A DNA stretch of 5,035 bases from an uncultured Novosphingobium sp. (GTDB taxonomy: Bacteria; Pseudomonadota; Alphaproteobacteria; Sphingomonadales; Sphingomonadaceae). The stretch lies in NCBI GenBank assembly GCA_938005655.1, contig CALLNA010000017.1, positions 1 through 5,035 on the forward strand, read 5' to 3'. Below the pieces are notes generated by a model. That model saw only the letters and a list, made by a program, of their open reading frames with translations. It made no database searches and was not told where the DNA came from. The translations under genes and the position numbers were made by a program. Positions 1 to 5,035 of the stretch are shown in pieces; position 1 is the stretch's first letter, and each line of letters starts with the position of its first letter.

Positions 1-301
1 GGCCTTCCCCCTGCTCAAGAAGCAGGCCGACGGCGACTTCGACATCCATAGCTTCGATGAGCAGGACATGGTCATCATCGGCACGCCCGAGGAATGCCTG
101 AGGAAGTTCCTCAAGTACGAGGAGGCCGGCGTCGACCAGGTGCTGTGCTACGTGAACTTCGGCTACCTGCCGCAGGAGGCCGTGCTCGAATGCATCACCT
201 TGCTGGGCGACCATGTGATTCCCGAGTTGAAGGCGATGGGCGCCTCGCGGACGGCGCGCAGCCTGGAGCGCTCGATCGCCTTGCAGCAAGCGGCCGAGTG
301 A
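1..301 (+). CDS. LLM class flavin-dependent oxidoreductase (luciferase-like monooxygenase), 3' end only
   Basis: The reading frame is open from base 2 and ends at TGA 299-301, giving the last 99 residues of a protein that starts left of the window. The visible part has the usual C-terminal layout of bacterial luciferase-like proteins: a stretch reading IIGTPEECLRKFLKYEEAGVD, in which the G-(T/S)-P-E-x-(C/V) turn precedes a helix, then a VDQVLCYVNFG strand, then a final helix containing HVIPEL. Family members are cytosolic TIM-barrel enzymes, usually of 330-400 residues, that use reduced FMN or F420 to oxygenate or oxidise small organic substrates. The active-site half is outside the window, so cofactor and substrate cannot be judged. 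The stop overlaps the GTG start of the hydrolase downstream, so the two are very probably co-transcribed and translationally coupled. Family assignment is fairly secure; specific function is unknown. Confidence 0.85.
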   Translation, partial: AFPLLKKQADGDFDIHSFDEQDMVIIGTPEECLRKFLKYEEAGVDQVLCYVNFGYLPQEAVLECITLLGDHVIPELKAMGASRTARSLERSIALQQAAE

Positions 302-1179
302 CCGGGCTGCCCCCATTGCCCGCCGAGCGGGCCGGCTATCCCGCGCCGCCCGACCTTGCCGAGCGGCGCGCGCAGATGGCGGCGGCGGTCGCGGCCGGGG
401 CCTTTCGCGGCGCGCGCGAGCCGGTCGAGACCACGCTCGCCGGCCTGCGGACCCTGCGCTTCCCGCCCGCCGGGGAGAAGCGCGGCGTGCTGCTCCAGCT
501 TCACGGCGGCGGCTTCCGGATCGGGCGGCCCGAGTTCGAATGCGTCCTCGCTTCCCTGCTCGTTGAGCGCTGCGGGATCGAGGTGGTCGTGCCGCAATAC
601 CGCCTGGCGCCGGAGCATCCGTTCCCGGCGGGGCTCAACGATGCCTGGGCGGCGCTCGCGGCGGTCCGGGCCGAGACGGCGGGACCCCTGATCCTCGGCG
701 GTGATTCCGCCGGGGCGGGGCTGGCGGCGGGCCTCGCCGTGCGCGCGGTGGCGGAGGGCGGGCCGCGGATCGACGGCCTCGTCCTGCTGTCGCCCTGGCT
801 CGACCTGACGGTCAGCGCCGGGGCCTACCGGCCCAATGCCGCCAGCGACGCGATGTTCTCGGCCGAATCCGCCGGCCTCGCCGCCGAGCTTTATCTCCAG
901 GGCTGCGACCCGCGCCATCCGCGGGCCTCGCCGTTGTTCGCGCCGGTCGCGGGCCTGCCGCCGACGCTGATCAGCGTCGGGACGGGTGAGGTCCTCGTCG
1001 ACGACAGCCGCCGCTTCCACGAGCGGCTGGCCGCCGCCGGGGTGCCGAGCGAGATCGTCCCGGTCGCGGGCATGGAGCACGTCGCCGTGGTGCGCGGCCT
1101 GGCCATGCCGGGCGCGGCGGAGACCTTCGAGCGGATCGCCGCCTTCGTCGACCGGACCTGCGGCGCGTACGGCTCCTAG
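298..1179 (+). CDS. Alpha/beta hydrolase, HSL (GDXG) family esterase/lipase
   Basis: A 293-residue cytosolic hydrolase, typical length for bacterial HSL-family carboxylesterases. The oxyanion-hole motif is H69-G-G-G-F73 and the nucleophile elbow is G135-D-S-A-G139, with Ser137 as nucleophile. Before the elbow is YRLAPEHPFPAGLNDAW, a strong HSL-family signature; after it is LSPWLDLT. The catalytic His is H261 in GMEHV. The acid position, normally the Asp of a DPLxD motif, reads E231-V-L-V-D-D, so Glu231 is the expected triad acid, a variant known in some family members. The family hydrolyses short- to medium-chain esters. I chose GTG 298 because it overlaps the preceding TGA (GTGA) and gives the usual spacing to HGGG. 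The ATG at 94 in the same frame would run antigenically implausible Arg-rich sequence through the LLM gene. ATG 376 (Met27) is possible but would shorten the N-terminal cap. No signal peptide is visible. Substrate is unknown; a product ester or lactone from the coupled LLM enzyme is plausible. Confidence 0.92.
   Translation: MTGLPPLPAERAGYPAPPDLAERRAQMAAAVAAGAFRGAREPVETTLAGLRTLRFPPAGEKRGVLLQLHGGGFRIGRPEFECVLASLLVERCGIEVVVPQYRLAPEHPFPAGLNDAWAALAAVRAETAGPLILGGDSAGAGLAAGLAVRAVAEGGPRIDGLVLLSPWLDLTVSAGAYRPNAASDAMFSAESAGLAAELYLQGCDPRHPRASPLFAPVAGLPPTLISVGTGEVLVDDSRRFHERLAAAGVPSEIVPVAGMEHVAVVRGLAMPGAAETFERIAAFVDRTCGAYGS
1176..1179. other. Shared CTAG: overlapping stop codons of convergent genes
   Basis: The hydrolase ends with TAG at 1177-1179. 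The minus-strand monooxygenase ends with TAG read from 1178 down to 1176. Both stops lie in the self-complementary tetramer CTAG, so the genes converge with a 4-base overlap and no room for a terminator between them. Transcripts from each side must end inside the opposite gene or depend on factor-mediated termination. Confidence 0.93.
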
Positions 1180-2420
1180 GCCGGCGTCACCTTCTCGGTC
1201 CGCGCCTCGACCGCTTCCCGGGAGAAGCCGGCGACCGCCTTGTACTTCGCGGCGATGCCTTCGAGCTCGCCCGCGGCGAAGACGTCCTCGATCCGGGCGA
1301 AGCCCTGCGGCGCGCGTTCCTCGGCGATCTGCATGCATTGCTCGGGACCGTTGCCGCGGTTGGCGAGGACGATCTTCGCGGTCGCGGGCAGGCGCTTGGC
1401 CTCGTAGGCGGCCAGCGCCGCCAGCGGGTCGCGATGCTCGGCGAGGGCGCGGGAAAGCGCGTCGGCGTCGAGGATCGCCTGGCTCGCGCCGTTGGAGCCG
1501 ATCGGGTACATCGGGTGGGCCGCGTCGCCGAGCAGGGTCGTCGCGCCGAAGCTCCATCGGGGCAGCGGATCGCGGTCGACCAGCGGGAACTCGAACACCC
1601 GCTCCGCGCCCTCGATCAGGCCGGGCACGTCGAGCCAGCCGAAGTCCCAGCTTGCAAAGGGTCCGGCGAAGTCGTCCTTGGCGCCTTCCTTGTTCCAGTT
1701 CTCGCGGTCGGGCATCTGCGCATGGGTCAGCTCGGCGATCCAGTTGATCGTCTGGAGCCCGTCGGCGCCGGGCAGGTCGAGCGGATAGGCGACGAACTTC
1801 ACGTCCTGATAGCCGGCCATGATCATCGTCGCGCCGCTCAGGAACGGCCTGGCCCGCGTCACCGCGCGCCACAGGATGCGCCCGCCGTAGCGCGGCAGGC
1901 CCTCGTCCGGATAGCGCTGGCGGCGCAGGGCCGAATGGATGCCGTCGGCGGCGATCAGCAGGTCGGCCTCGACTGTGGTCGTCGTGCCGTCGAGCCGCTC
2001 GAACGTCGCGACGGCAGGCGGGCCGTCCGCGGCCGCGACCAGCTTGTGGCCGGTGTGGATGCGATCCTCGCCGATCCGCGCCTTGAGCTCCTCGAACAGG
2101 GTCATCTGGAGGACCCCGCGGTGGATCGAGACCTGCGGCACCGGATAGCCGGCGAAGCGTCCGCGCGGCTCGCCCCAGATGCGCTGGCCGCGGCGGTTGT
2201 AATAGACCAGCTCGCGCGTCGCGATGCCCAGGCCCTCCAGCCGCTCGGCGAGGCGCAGGCGGTCGAGCACCGAGACGGCGTGGGGCAGCAGGTTGATGCC
2301 GACACCCAGGGGGCTGAGCTGGGGCACGGCCTCGAACGCCCGGACCTCATGGCCCTGCTCGGCCAGCAGCATCCCGGCGACGCATCCGGCGATGCCCGCG
2401 CCGGCGATGACGATTCTCAT
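1176..2420 (-). CDS. FAD-dependent monooxygenase, PhzS-like / salicylate-hydroxylase superfamily
   Basis: A complete 414-residue class A flavoprotein monooxygenase (p-hydroxybenzoate hydroxylase fold), a cytosolic enzyme that uses NAD(P)H and O2 to hydroxylate aromatic or heteroaromatic substrates. All three FAD/NAD(P)H fingerprints are present. The N-terminal GxGxxG is G7-A-G-I-A-G12, with Glu30 ending beta-2 for ribose contact. The DG motif is D159-G160 in LLIAADGIHSALR. The GD motif is G298-D299 in LLGDAAHPMYPIGSNGASQAI. Further signatures are SPLGVGINLLPHAV (36-49), the IHRGxLQ segment around Arg101, and VDRDPLPRW shortly before the GD motif. These match from memory the group annotated as flavin-dependent oxidoreductase that includes the phenazine enzyme PhzS, rather than classic salicylate hydroxylase. 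No phenazine genes are nearby, so the PhzS reaction should not be assumed. The ATG lies 12 codons before the last dinucleotide-motif Gly, as usual; the ribosome site before it is weak. The gene is divergent from the SDR and convergent with the hydrolase. Confidence 0.93.
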   Translation of the reverse strand: MRIVIAGAGIAGCVAGMLLAEQGHEVRAFEAVPQLSPLGVGINLLPHAVSVLDRLRLAERLEGLGIATRELVYYNRRGQRIWGEPRGRFAGYPVPQVSIHRGVLQMTLFEELKARIGEDRIHTGHKLVAAADGPPAVATFERLDGTTTTVEADLLIAADGIHSALRRQRYPDEGLPRYGGRILWRAVTRARPFLSGATMIMAGYQDVKFVAYPLDLPGADGLQTINWIAELTHAQMPDRENWNKEGAKDDFAGPFASWDFGWLDVPGLIEGAERVFEFPLVDRDPLPRWSFGATTLLGDAAHPMYPIGSNGASQAILDADALSRALAEHRDPLAALAAYEAKRLPATAKIVLANRGNGPEQCMQIAEERAPQGFARIEDVFAAGELEGIAAKYKAVAGFSREAVEARTEKVTPA

Positions 2421-2486
2421 ATCTCGGTGGTCCCACGAGTCCCAAAGCCCGGCAGCTATGCGCCCTCGCGCGCGGATGCAAGCGCT

Positions 2487-2518
2487 GGCACGCCGCGGCG
2501 ATGTTCCCGGAGCGTGCC
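2487..2518. repeat. Inverted repeat GGCACGC-18-GCGTGCC, possible operator
   Basis: The arms GGCACGC (2487-2493) and GCGTGCC (2512-2518) are perfect inverted copies of 7 bp separated by 18 bases, roughly midway between the two divergent starts. The heptamer GCCGCGG also occurs at 2492-2498, 2516-2522 and 2555-2561. Position suits a regulator site controlling both genes. The arms are short and GC-rich, so chance is a real alternative. Confidence 0.3.
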
Positions 2519-2576
2519 GCGGGACGGGTTTCTCGCCGCGATATTTTGGCTATGGCCGCGGGGTAACGAAGCAGGC

Positions 2577-2585
2577 GGAAGAGGA
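2577..2585 (+). promoter_or_regulatory. Ribosome binding site of the SDR gene
   Basis: The purine-rich run GGAAGAGGA ends six bases before ATG 2592. It is the clearest Shine-Dalgarno-like site in the window and fixes the SDR start; the frame stays open far upstream, so length alone would not. Confidence 0.75.
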
Positions 2586-2591
2586 CGAATC

Positions 2592-3341
2592 ATGGCTCAG
2601 AGAGTGGCATTGGTAACGGGCGCGGCGGCCGGCATCGGCGCGGCCTGCGCGAGGAAGCTGGCCCAGGACGGGGTGGCGATCGGCGTCCTCGACCTCGATG
2701 CCGAGCGCTGCGCCGAGACGGTCGCGGCGATCGCGGCCAATCGCGGCGACGCGATCGCGCTGGGCGCCGACGTCTCCAACCGCGAGCAGGTCTTCGCCGC
2801 CGTCGCCAGGCTGCGCGAGGCCTTCGGCCCGGTCTCGATCCTGGTCAACAACGCCGGCGTGACCGACTTCACCCCGTTCGAGGAGATCACCGACGAGCGT
2901 TGGGACTTCGTCTATGCGATTAACGTGCGCGGGCCGATGATCTGCGCCCAGGCCGTGCTGCCGGACATGAAGGCGGCGCACTGGGGCCGCATCGTCAACA
3001 TCTCCTCGTCGAGCGCGCAGACCGGGGCGATCAACATGATCACCTATTCCTCGTCGAAGGGCGCGGTGGTGACGATGACCCGCTCGATGGCCCAGGAGTT
3101 CGGCCCGCTCGGCATCACGGTCAACAACATCCCGCCGGGCTCAGTGATGGGCACGATCATGTCGGAGGCCAACCGCGACAAGTTCCAGATCCCGACCGAG
3201 GTCCTGCTCTCGACGCTCCCCGTGCGCCGCATGGGCGAGCCCAACGACATCGCCAACGCCTGCGCCTGGCTGTGCAAGGAGGAGAGCGGCTACGTCACCG
3301 GGCAGACCATCGGGGTCAACGGCGGCCGGGTGGTCAGCTAA
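2592..3341 (+). CDS. SDR family NAD(P)-dependent oxidoreductase (FabG-like classical SDR)
   Basis: A 249-residue classical short-chain dehydrogenase/reductase, the standard length for the family. It is a soluble Rossmann-fold enzyme that interconverts alcohols and ketones. The cofactor loop is T9-G-A-A-A-G14-I-G16. Asp34 falls at the end of beta-2 (VLDLD), which in this family favours NAD(H) over NADP(H). A-D60-V is the adenine-ring contact, and N86-N-A-G89 is present. The catalytic tetrad is complete: N111 (INVRG), S139 within the four-serine run 138-141, Y152 and K156 (YSSSK). The segment VNNIPPGSV is the usual VNxIxPG substrate/cofactor loop with Pro where Ala or Ser is common. The C-terminus is the normal YVTGQTIGVNGG. 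The start is set by a good ribosome site. It is transcribed away from the FAD monooxygenase and may share its control. It could act on an alcohol or ketone made by the neighbouring oxygenases; the substrate is not readable from sequence. Confidence 0.94.
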   Translation: MAQRVALVTGAAAGIGAACARKLAQDGVAIGVLDLDAERCAETVAAIAANRGDAIALGADVSNREQVFAAVARLREAFGPVSILVNNAGVTDFTPFEEITDERWDFVYAINVRGPMICAQAVLPDMKAAHWGRIVNISSSSAQTGAINMITYSSSKGAVVTMTRSMAQEFGPLGITVNNIPPGSVMGTIMSEANRDKFQIPTEVLLSTLPVRRMGEPNDIANACAWLCKEESGYVTGQTIGVNGGRVVS

Positions 3342-3368
3342 CCGAATTGTCATCTGACCGTCACCGTG

Positions 3369-3399
3369 CGGAGCGGGAAAGTCGCGCAATCCCGCTCCG
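3369..3399 (+). terminator. Hairpin 27 bases after the SDR stop, candidate terminator without a clear U-tract
   Basis: CGGAGCGGGA (3369-3378) and TCCCGCTCCG (3390-3399) are perfect 10-bp inverted repeats around an 11-base loop, giving a very stable GC-rich stem in the 124-bp gap between the SDR and the PAP2 gene. No T-run follows on either strand, so it is not a canonical intrinsic terminator. It could be a U-less terminator, a 3'-end-protecting stem with Rho-dependent termination, or a protein site upstream of the PAP2 gene. Confidence 0.45.
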
Positions 3400-3465
3400 T
3401 CCGGGCGTGCGGGCGAAAACATAGTGGTCGCCCCGGGCAGGGCGTTCGGATAGCTGTCTCTGGCG

Positions 3466-4491
3466 ATGACCATCAATTCCACGGATTTCCGGATCGGCGC
3501 CACGGCCTCCCTGCCGTTCCCCGAACCGCGCCTGACCCCGCCTGCGACGCCCCTGATCCCCGCCGGCTGGCTGATCTCGGCGCTGGCCGTGAGCGGCTTG
3601 GTGGTGGTCGCGATGATGGCCTGGGCCGGGCTGATCATCATGCCGGTCAGCTTCGGCTTCATCGCCACCGTGGCGATCATGGCACCGCCTGCGCTCGGGC
3701 GCTTCTGGCTGCGGCGGCCGAACTCGCCACGCCAGCGCCGGCTCGCCGCCTTCTGCGAGGATGCGTTCCTGTTCCTCGCGATCTCGCTGCTGGGCGTGCT
3801 GGCGAGCTATCCCGCCGCCGCCGCGACCAAGGGCTTCGCCGATCCGGCGCTCGCCCATGTCGACCGCCTGCTGCATTTCGACTGGCTGGCCTGGTACGGC
3901 GTGGTCTCCGCCTCTCCCTGGCTCCAGCGGCTGGGCGCGGTGGCCTATGCCGCGATCTACGTCACCCCGGCGCTGCTGCTCGGCTGGTTCGCCCTGACCG
4001 ACCGGCGCTGCGAGGCGCGCCAGTTCCTCGTCACCTTCTGGCTGGCGGCGGTCCTGACCCTGGCCGCCTTCCCGCTCTTTCCCGCCGAGGGGCCGCTGGC
4101 CTACCTCTGGCACGGCCCGATCCCCTACATGCCGACCAGCGCGCTCTACCAGCAGGAGCTGATCCCCGCCCTGCGCGCGCACCAGATGACCGGGATCGAC
4201 CTTGCCGCCCTGCGCGGGCTGGTCTGCGCGCCGAGCTTCCACACCGCCTCGGCCGTGGTCTTCATGGCCGCGGCCTGGCCGGTCGCGCGGCTGTGGCGGC
4301 TGACCCTGCCGATCAACCTCGCCATGCTCGCCGCGACCCCGGTCGAGGGCACGCATTACCTGGCCGACATGATCGCCGGGGCGCTCGTCGGCGCGCTCGC
4401 CGTGGCGATCGTGCGCAGCGTCCTGGGGCTGCTGGCCCCGCCCGACGAAACCGCCGGCGCGCCCTGGCTCAGATCCCGAAGCGCAGCTTGA
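3466..4491 (+). CDS. PAP2 superfamily membrane protein (PAP2_3 / inositolphosphotransferase-like)
   Basis: A 341-residue integral membrane protein. Hydrophobic spans lie near residues 36-60, 62-78, 99-118, 158-176, 184-204, 260-277, 280-293 and 301-324, with a basic loop at 79-92 (RFWLRRPNSPRQRR). The motif-2 equivalent is P256-S-F-H259-T-A-S; the motif-3 equivalent is G-T-H297-Y-L-A-D301. These give the His pair and Asp of the phosphatidic-acid-phosphatase/vanadium-haloperoxidase fold, whose members remove or transfer phosphate groups on lipid substrates at the membrane. The PSFH form and the GxHYxxD form resemble the PAP2_3 group (Aur1/Ipt1-like) rather than PgpB-type enzymes, and the Arg usually six residues before the motif-3 His is Thr here. 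ATG 3466 is favoured because an in-frame TAG lies at 3451-3453 and no ATG or GTG intervenes; the ribosome site is weak. The 3' end overlaps the minus-strand gene by 23 bp. Substrate (lipid phosphate, phosphoinositol or undecaprenyl phosphate) is undetermined. Confidence 0.85.
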   Translation: MTINSTDFRIGATASLPFPEPRLTPPATPLIPAGWLISALAVSGLVVVAMMAWAGLIIMPVSFGFIATVAIMAPPALGRFWLRRPNSPRQRRLAAFCEDAFLFLAISLLGVLASYPAAAATKGFADPALAHVDRLLHFDWLAWYGVVSASPWLQRLGAVAYAAIYVTPALLLGWFALTDRRCEARQFLVTFWLAAVLTLAAFPLFPAEGPLAYLWHGPIPYMPTSALYQQELIPALRAHQMTGIDLAALRGLVCAPSFHTASAVVFMAAAWPVARLWRLTLPINLAMLAATPVEGTHYLADMIAGALVGALAVAIVRSVLGLLAPPDETAGAPWLRSRSAA

Positions 4492-5035
4492 TGCTGCGAT
4501 AGCGGTCGTGGAGCTGGCGGACCCGTTCCTCCGGCGTGACCATCGCGGTATCGGCGGGCAGGGCCGCCGCCAGGTCCGCGCGCTTGACCAGGCGGGTGCG
4601 GAAGCTCGCCGGGTTCCGGCTCATCAGGTTGCGATAGGTCAGGTTGCCCTCGGGAAAGCCCTGGGTGTCGAGCCAGTTGTGGACCAGCGGATCGTCGTGG
4701 GCGATGACGAAGCGGACGACATTGTCGGCGCCGATCTTCGTGCGCGCGGGGGTATAGCTGACCGGGCGGTAGAGGAAGTCCGACGAGCCGACGAAGACGT
4801 TGCCCATGTTGAAGATCCAGAAGCCGTCATGGGCGTCCATCTCGACGATCAGCGCCTCGTCGGGGGCGAGCCGCCAGACCATGTGCGCGGCCATCCGCCC
4901 GCGCTTGGCGTCGGCGGCGTCATCGGCTTGCCGGTCCTCGGGGAAGCGGTTGCGCTGCGCCGGGTCGACCACCCCGCCCGAGGTCGCCCCGCTATGCTCG
5001 GGCCAGTCGCGCATCGCGCCATAGAGGAAGGTGCC
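4469..5035 (-). CDS. Conserved protein of unknown function, C-terminal part (possibly DUF1214-related), 5' end beyond window
   Basis: The frame is open from the right edge to TGA at 4471-4469, giving 188 visible residues. The Met at 5014 is probably internal: the coding-like GTFLYGA precedes it without a stop or ribosome site. The best segment reads GFWIFNMGNVFVGSSDFLYRP, then a VVRFVIAHDDP strand, then HNWLDTQGFPEGNLTYRNLM; the HDDPLVHNWLDT block lies at 4664-4699. The order (aromatic GFWIFNMGN, then an (H)-(D/E)-D-P...NWLDT-x-G...G...R block) resembles, from memory, the C-terminal beta domain of uncharacterised proteins of about 350-450 residues, some labelled DUF1214, common in sphingomonads and mycobacteria. 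The tail (VTPEERVRQLHDRYRSIKLRFGI) is a charged helix. No membrane segment is visible. It converges with the PAP2 gene by a 23-bp overlap. I assign no reaction; the family call is tentative, the coding call is firm. Confidence 0.75.
   Translation of the reverse strand, partial: GTFLYGAMRDWPEHSGATSGGVVDPAQRNRFPEDRQADDAADAKRGRMAAHMVWRLAPDEALIVEMDAHDGFWIFNMGNVFVGSSDFLYRPVSYTPARTKIGADNVVRFVIAHDDPLVHNWLDTQGFPEGNLTYRNLMSRNPASFRTRLVKRADLAAALPADTAMVTPEERVRQLHDRYRSIKLRFGI

Larger units (their letters stand above)
2421..2591. promoter_or_regulatory. Divergent intergenic region between monooxygenase and SDR genes
   Basis: These 171 bp separate the start codons of two divergently read genes, so promoters for both directions are expected here. 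I could not identify convincing -35/-10 pairs. An AT-rich patch at 2541-2553 (ATATTTTGGCTAT) stands out from the GC-rich surroundings and sits 39 bases or more before the SDR start, a reasonable place for that promoter. On the minus strand a TTGCAT (2481-2476) lies about 60 bases before the monooxygenase ATG but lacks a good -10 at normal spacing. An inverted repeat and three copies of GCCGCGG occur in the region. No regulator gene is in the window. Confidence 0.5.

Noticed and set aside
94..297. Upstream extension of the hydrolase frame to ATG 94
   Set aside because: It would overlap the LLM oxidoreductase by about 200 bases in another frame and encode Arg-rich filler; the coupled GTG at 298 gives the normal family length.
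163..1872. 569-codon open frame on the minus strand
   Set aside because: It spans the whole hydrolase and half the monooxygenase in another frame, and its product is dominated by Arg, Gly, Ala and Pro with no recognisable motif. Long antisense open frames are expected in GC-rich coding DNA.
1338..2591. Upstream extension of the SDR frame (667-codon open frame from 1338)
   Set aside because: The SDR domain begins at 2592 with its own ribosome site and the normal N-terminal beta strand. The upstream part is antisense to the monooxygenase and has no family features.
2421..2591. Specific sigma-70 promoter boxes, including TTGCAT on the minus strand and ATATTTT on the plus strand
   Set aside because: No -35/-10 pair with acceptable match and 16-18-base spacing was found, so I describe the region but do not call boxes.
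3411..3433. Inverted repeat GGGCGA-11-TCGCCC upstream of the PAP2 start
   Set aside because: Arms of only 6 bp in GC-rich sequence are easily chance, and no promoter or known regulator motif supports it.
3361..4502. Long open frames of 331 (minus) and 378 (plus) codons across the PAP2 gene
   Set aside because: Both have low-complexity Arg/Gly/Ala/Pro/Gln composition and no motifs, whereas the frame at 3466 encodes ordered membrane spans and the PAP2 His/Asp motifs.
1..5035. Mobile element, tRNA/rRNA, CRISPR array or phage-defence signatures
   Set aside because: No transposase or integrase motifs, terminal repeats, spaced direct repeats or RNA-gene sequences were seen; the genes are ordinary metabolic and membrane families with uniform base composition.

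Overview
The window is a gene-dense, high-GC stretch (roughly 70% G+C by eye) of bacterial chromosome. Third codon positions are strongly G/C-biased, genes are close-packed or overlapping, and no mobile-element, RNA-gene or CRISPR signature is visible. Protein style and gene content (luciferase-family monooxygenase, HSL-type hydrolase, FAD aromatic-type hydroxylase, SDR, membrane PAP2 protein) fit an alphaproteobacterium, most likely of the Sphingomonadales. That placement is inference from style and remembered family resemblance; no marker gene is present.

Layout, left to right. (1) 1-301, plus strand: the 3' end of a luciferase-like (LLM class) flavin-dependent oxidoreductase. (2) 298-1179, plus: an alpha/beta hydrolase of the hormone-sensitive-lipase (HSL) family, joined to the LLM gene by a GTGA stop/start overlap. 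(3) 1176-2420, minus: a complete FAD-dependent monooxygenase of the PhzS-like group, meeting the hydrolase tail to tail with both stop codons inside one CTAG. (4) 2421-2591: a 171-bp divergent intergenic region. (5) 2592-3341, plus: a classical SDR oxidoreductase with a clear ribosome binding site. (6) 3342-3465: a short gap with a perfect 10-bp-stem hairpin after the SDR stop. (7) 3466-4491, plus: a multi-spanning PAP2-superfamily membrane protein. (8) 4469-5035, minus: the C-terminal part of a protein of unknown function, possibly DUF1214-related, overlapping the PAP2 gene tail to tail by 23 bp and running off the right edge.

The first four genes encode two flavin oxygenase families, an ester-type hydrolase and an NAD(P)-dependent dehydrogenase. 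Together they look like an accessory oxidative degradation or modification module for a small, probably cyclic or aromatic, organic compound: oxygenation, ester or lactone cleavage, and alcohol/ketone interconversion. The substrate cannot be read from the sequence. The PAP2 protein and the right-edge gene look like a separate neighbourhood, divided from the module by the hairpin. I found no convincing new system. The most notable points are the overlapping gene ends, a Glu at the expected acid position of the hydrolase triad, an atypical PAP2 motif 3, and the uncharacterised right-edge protein.
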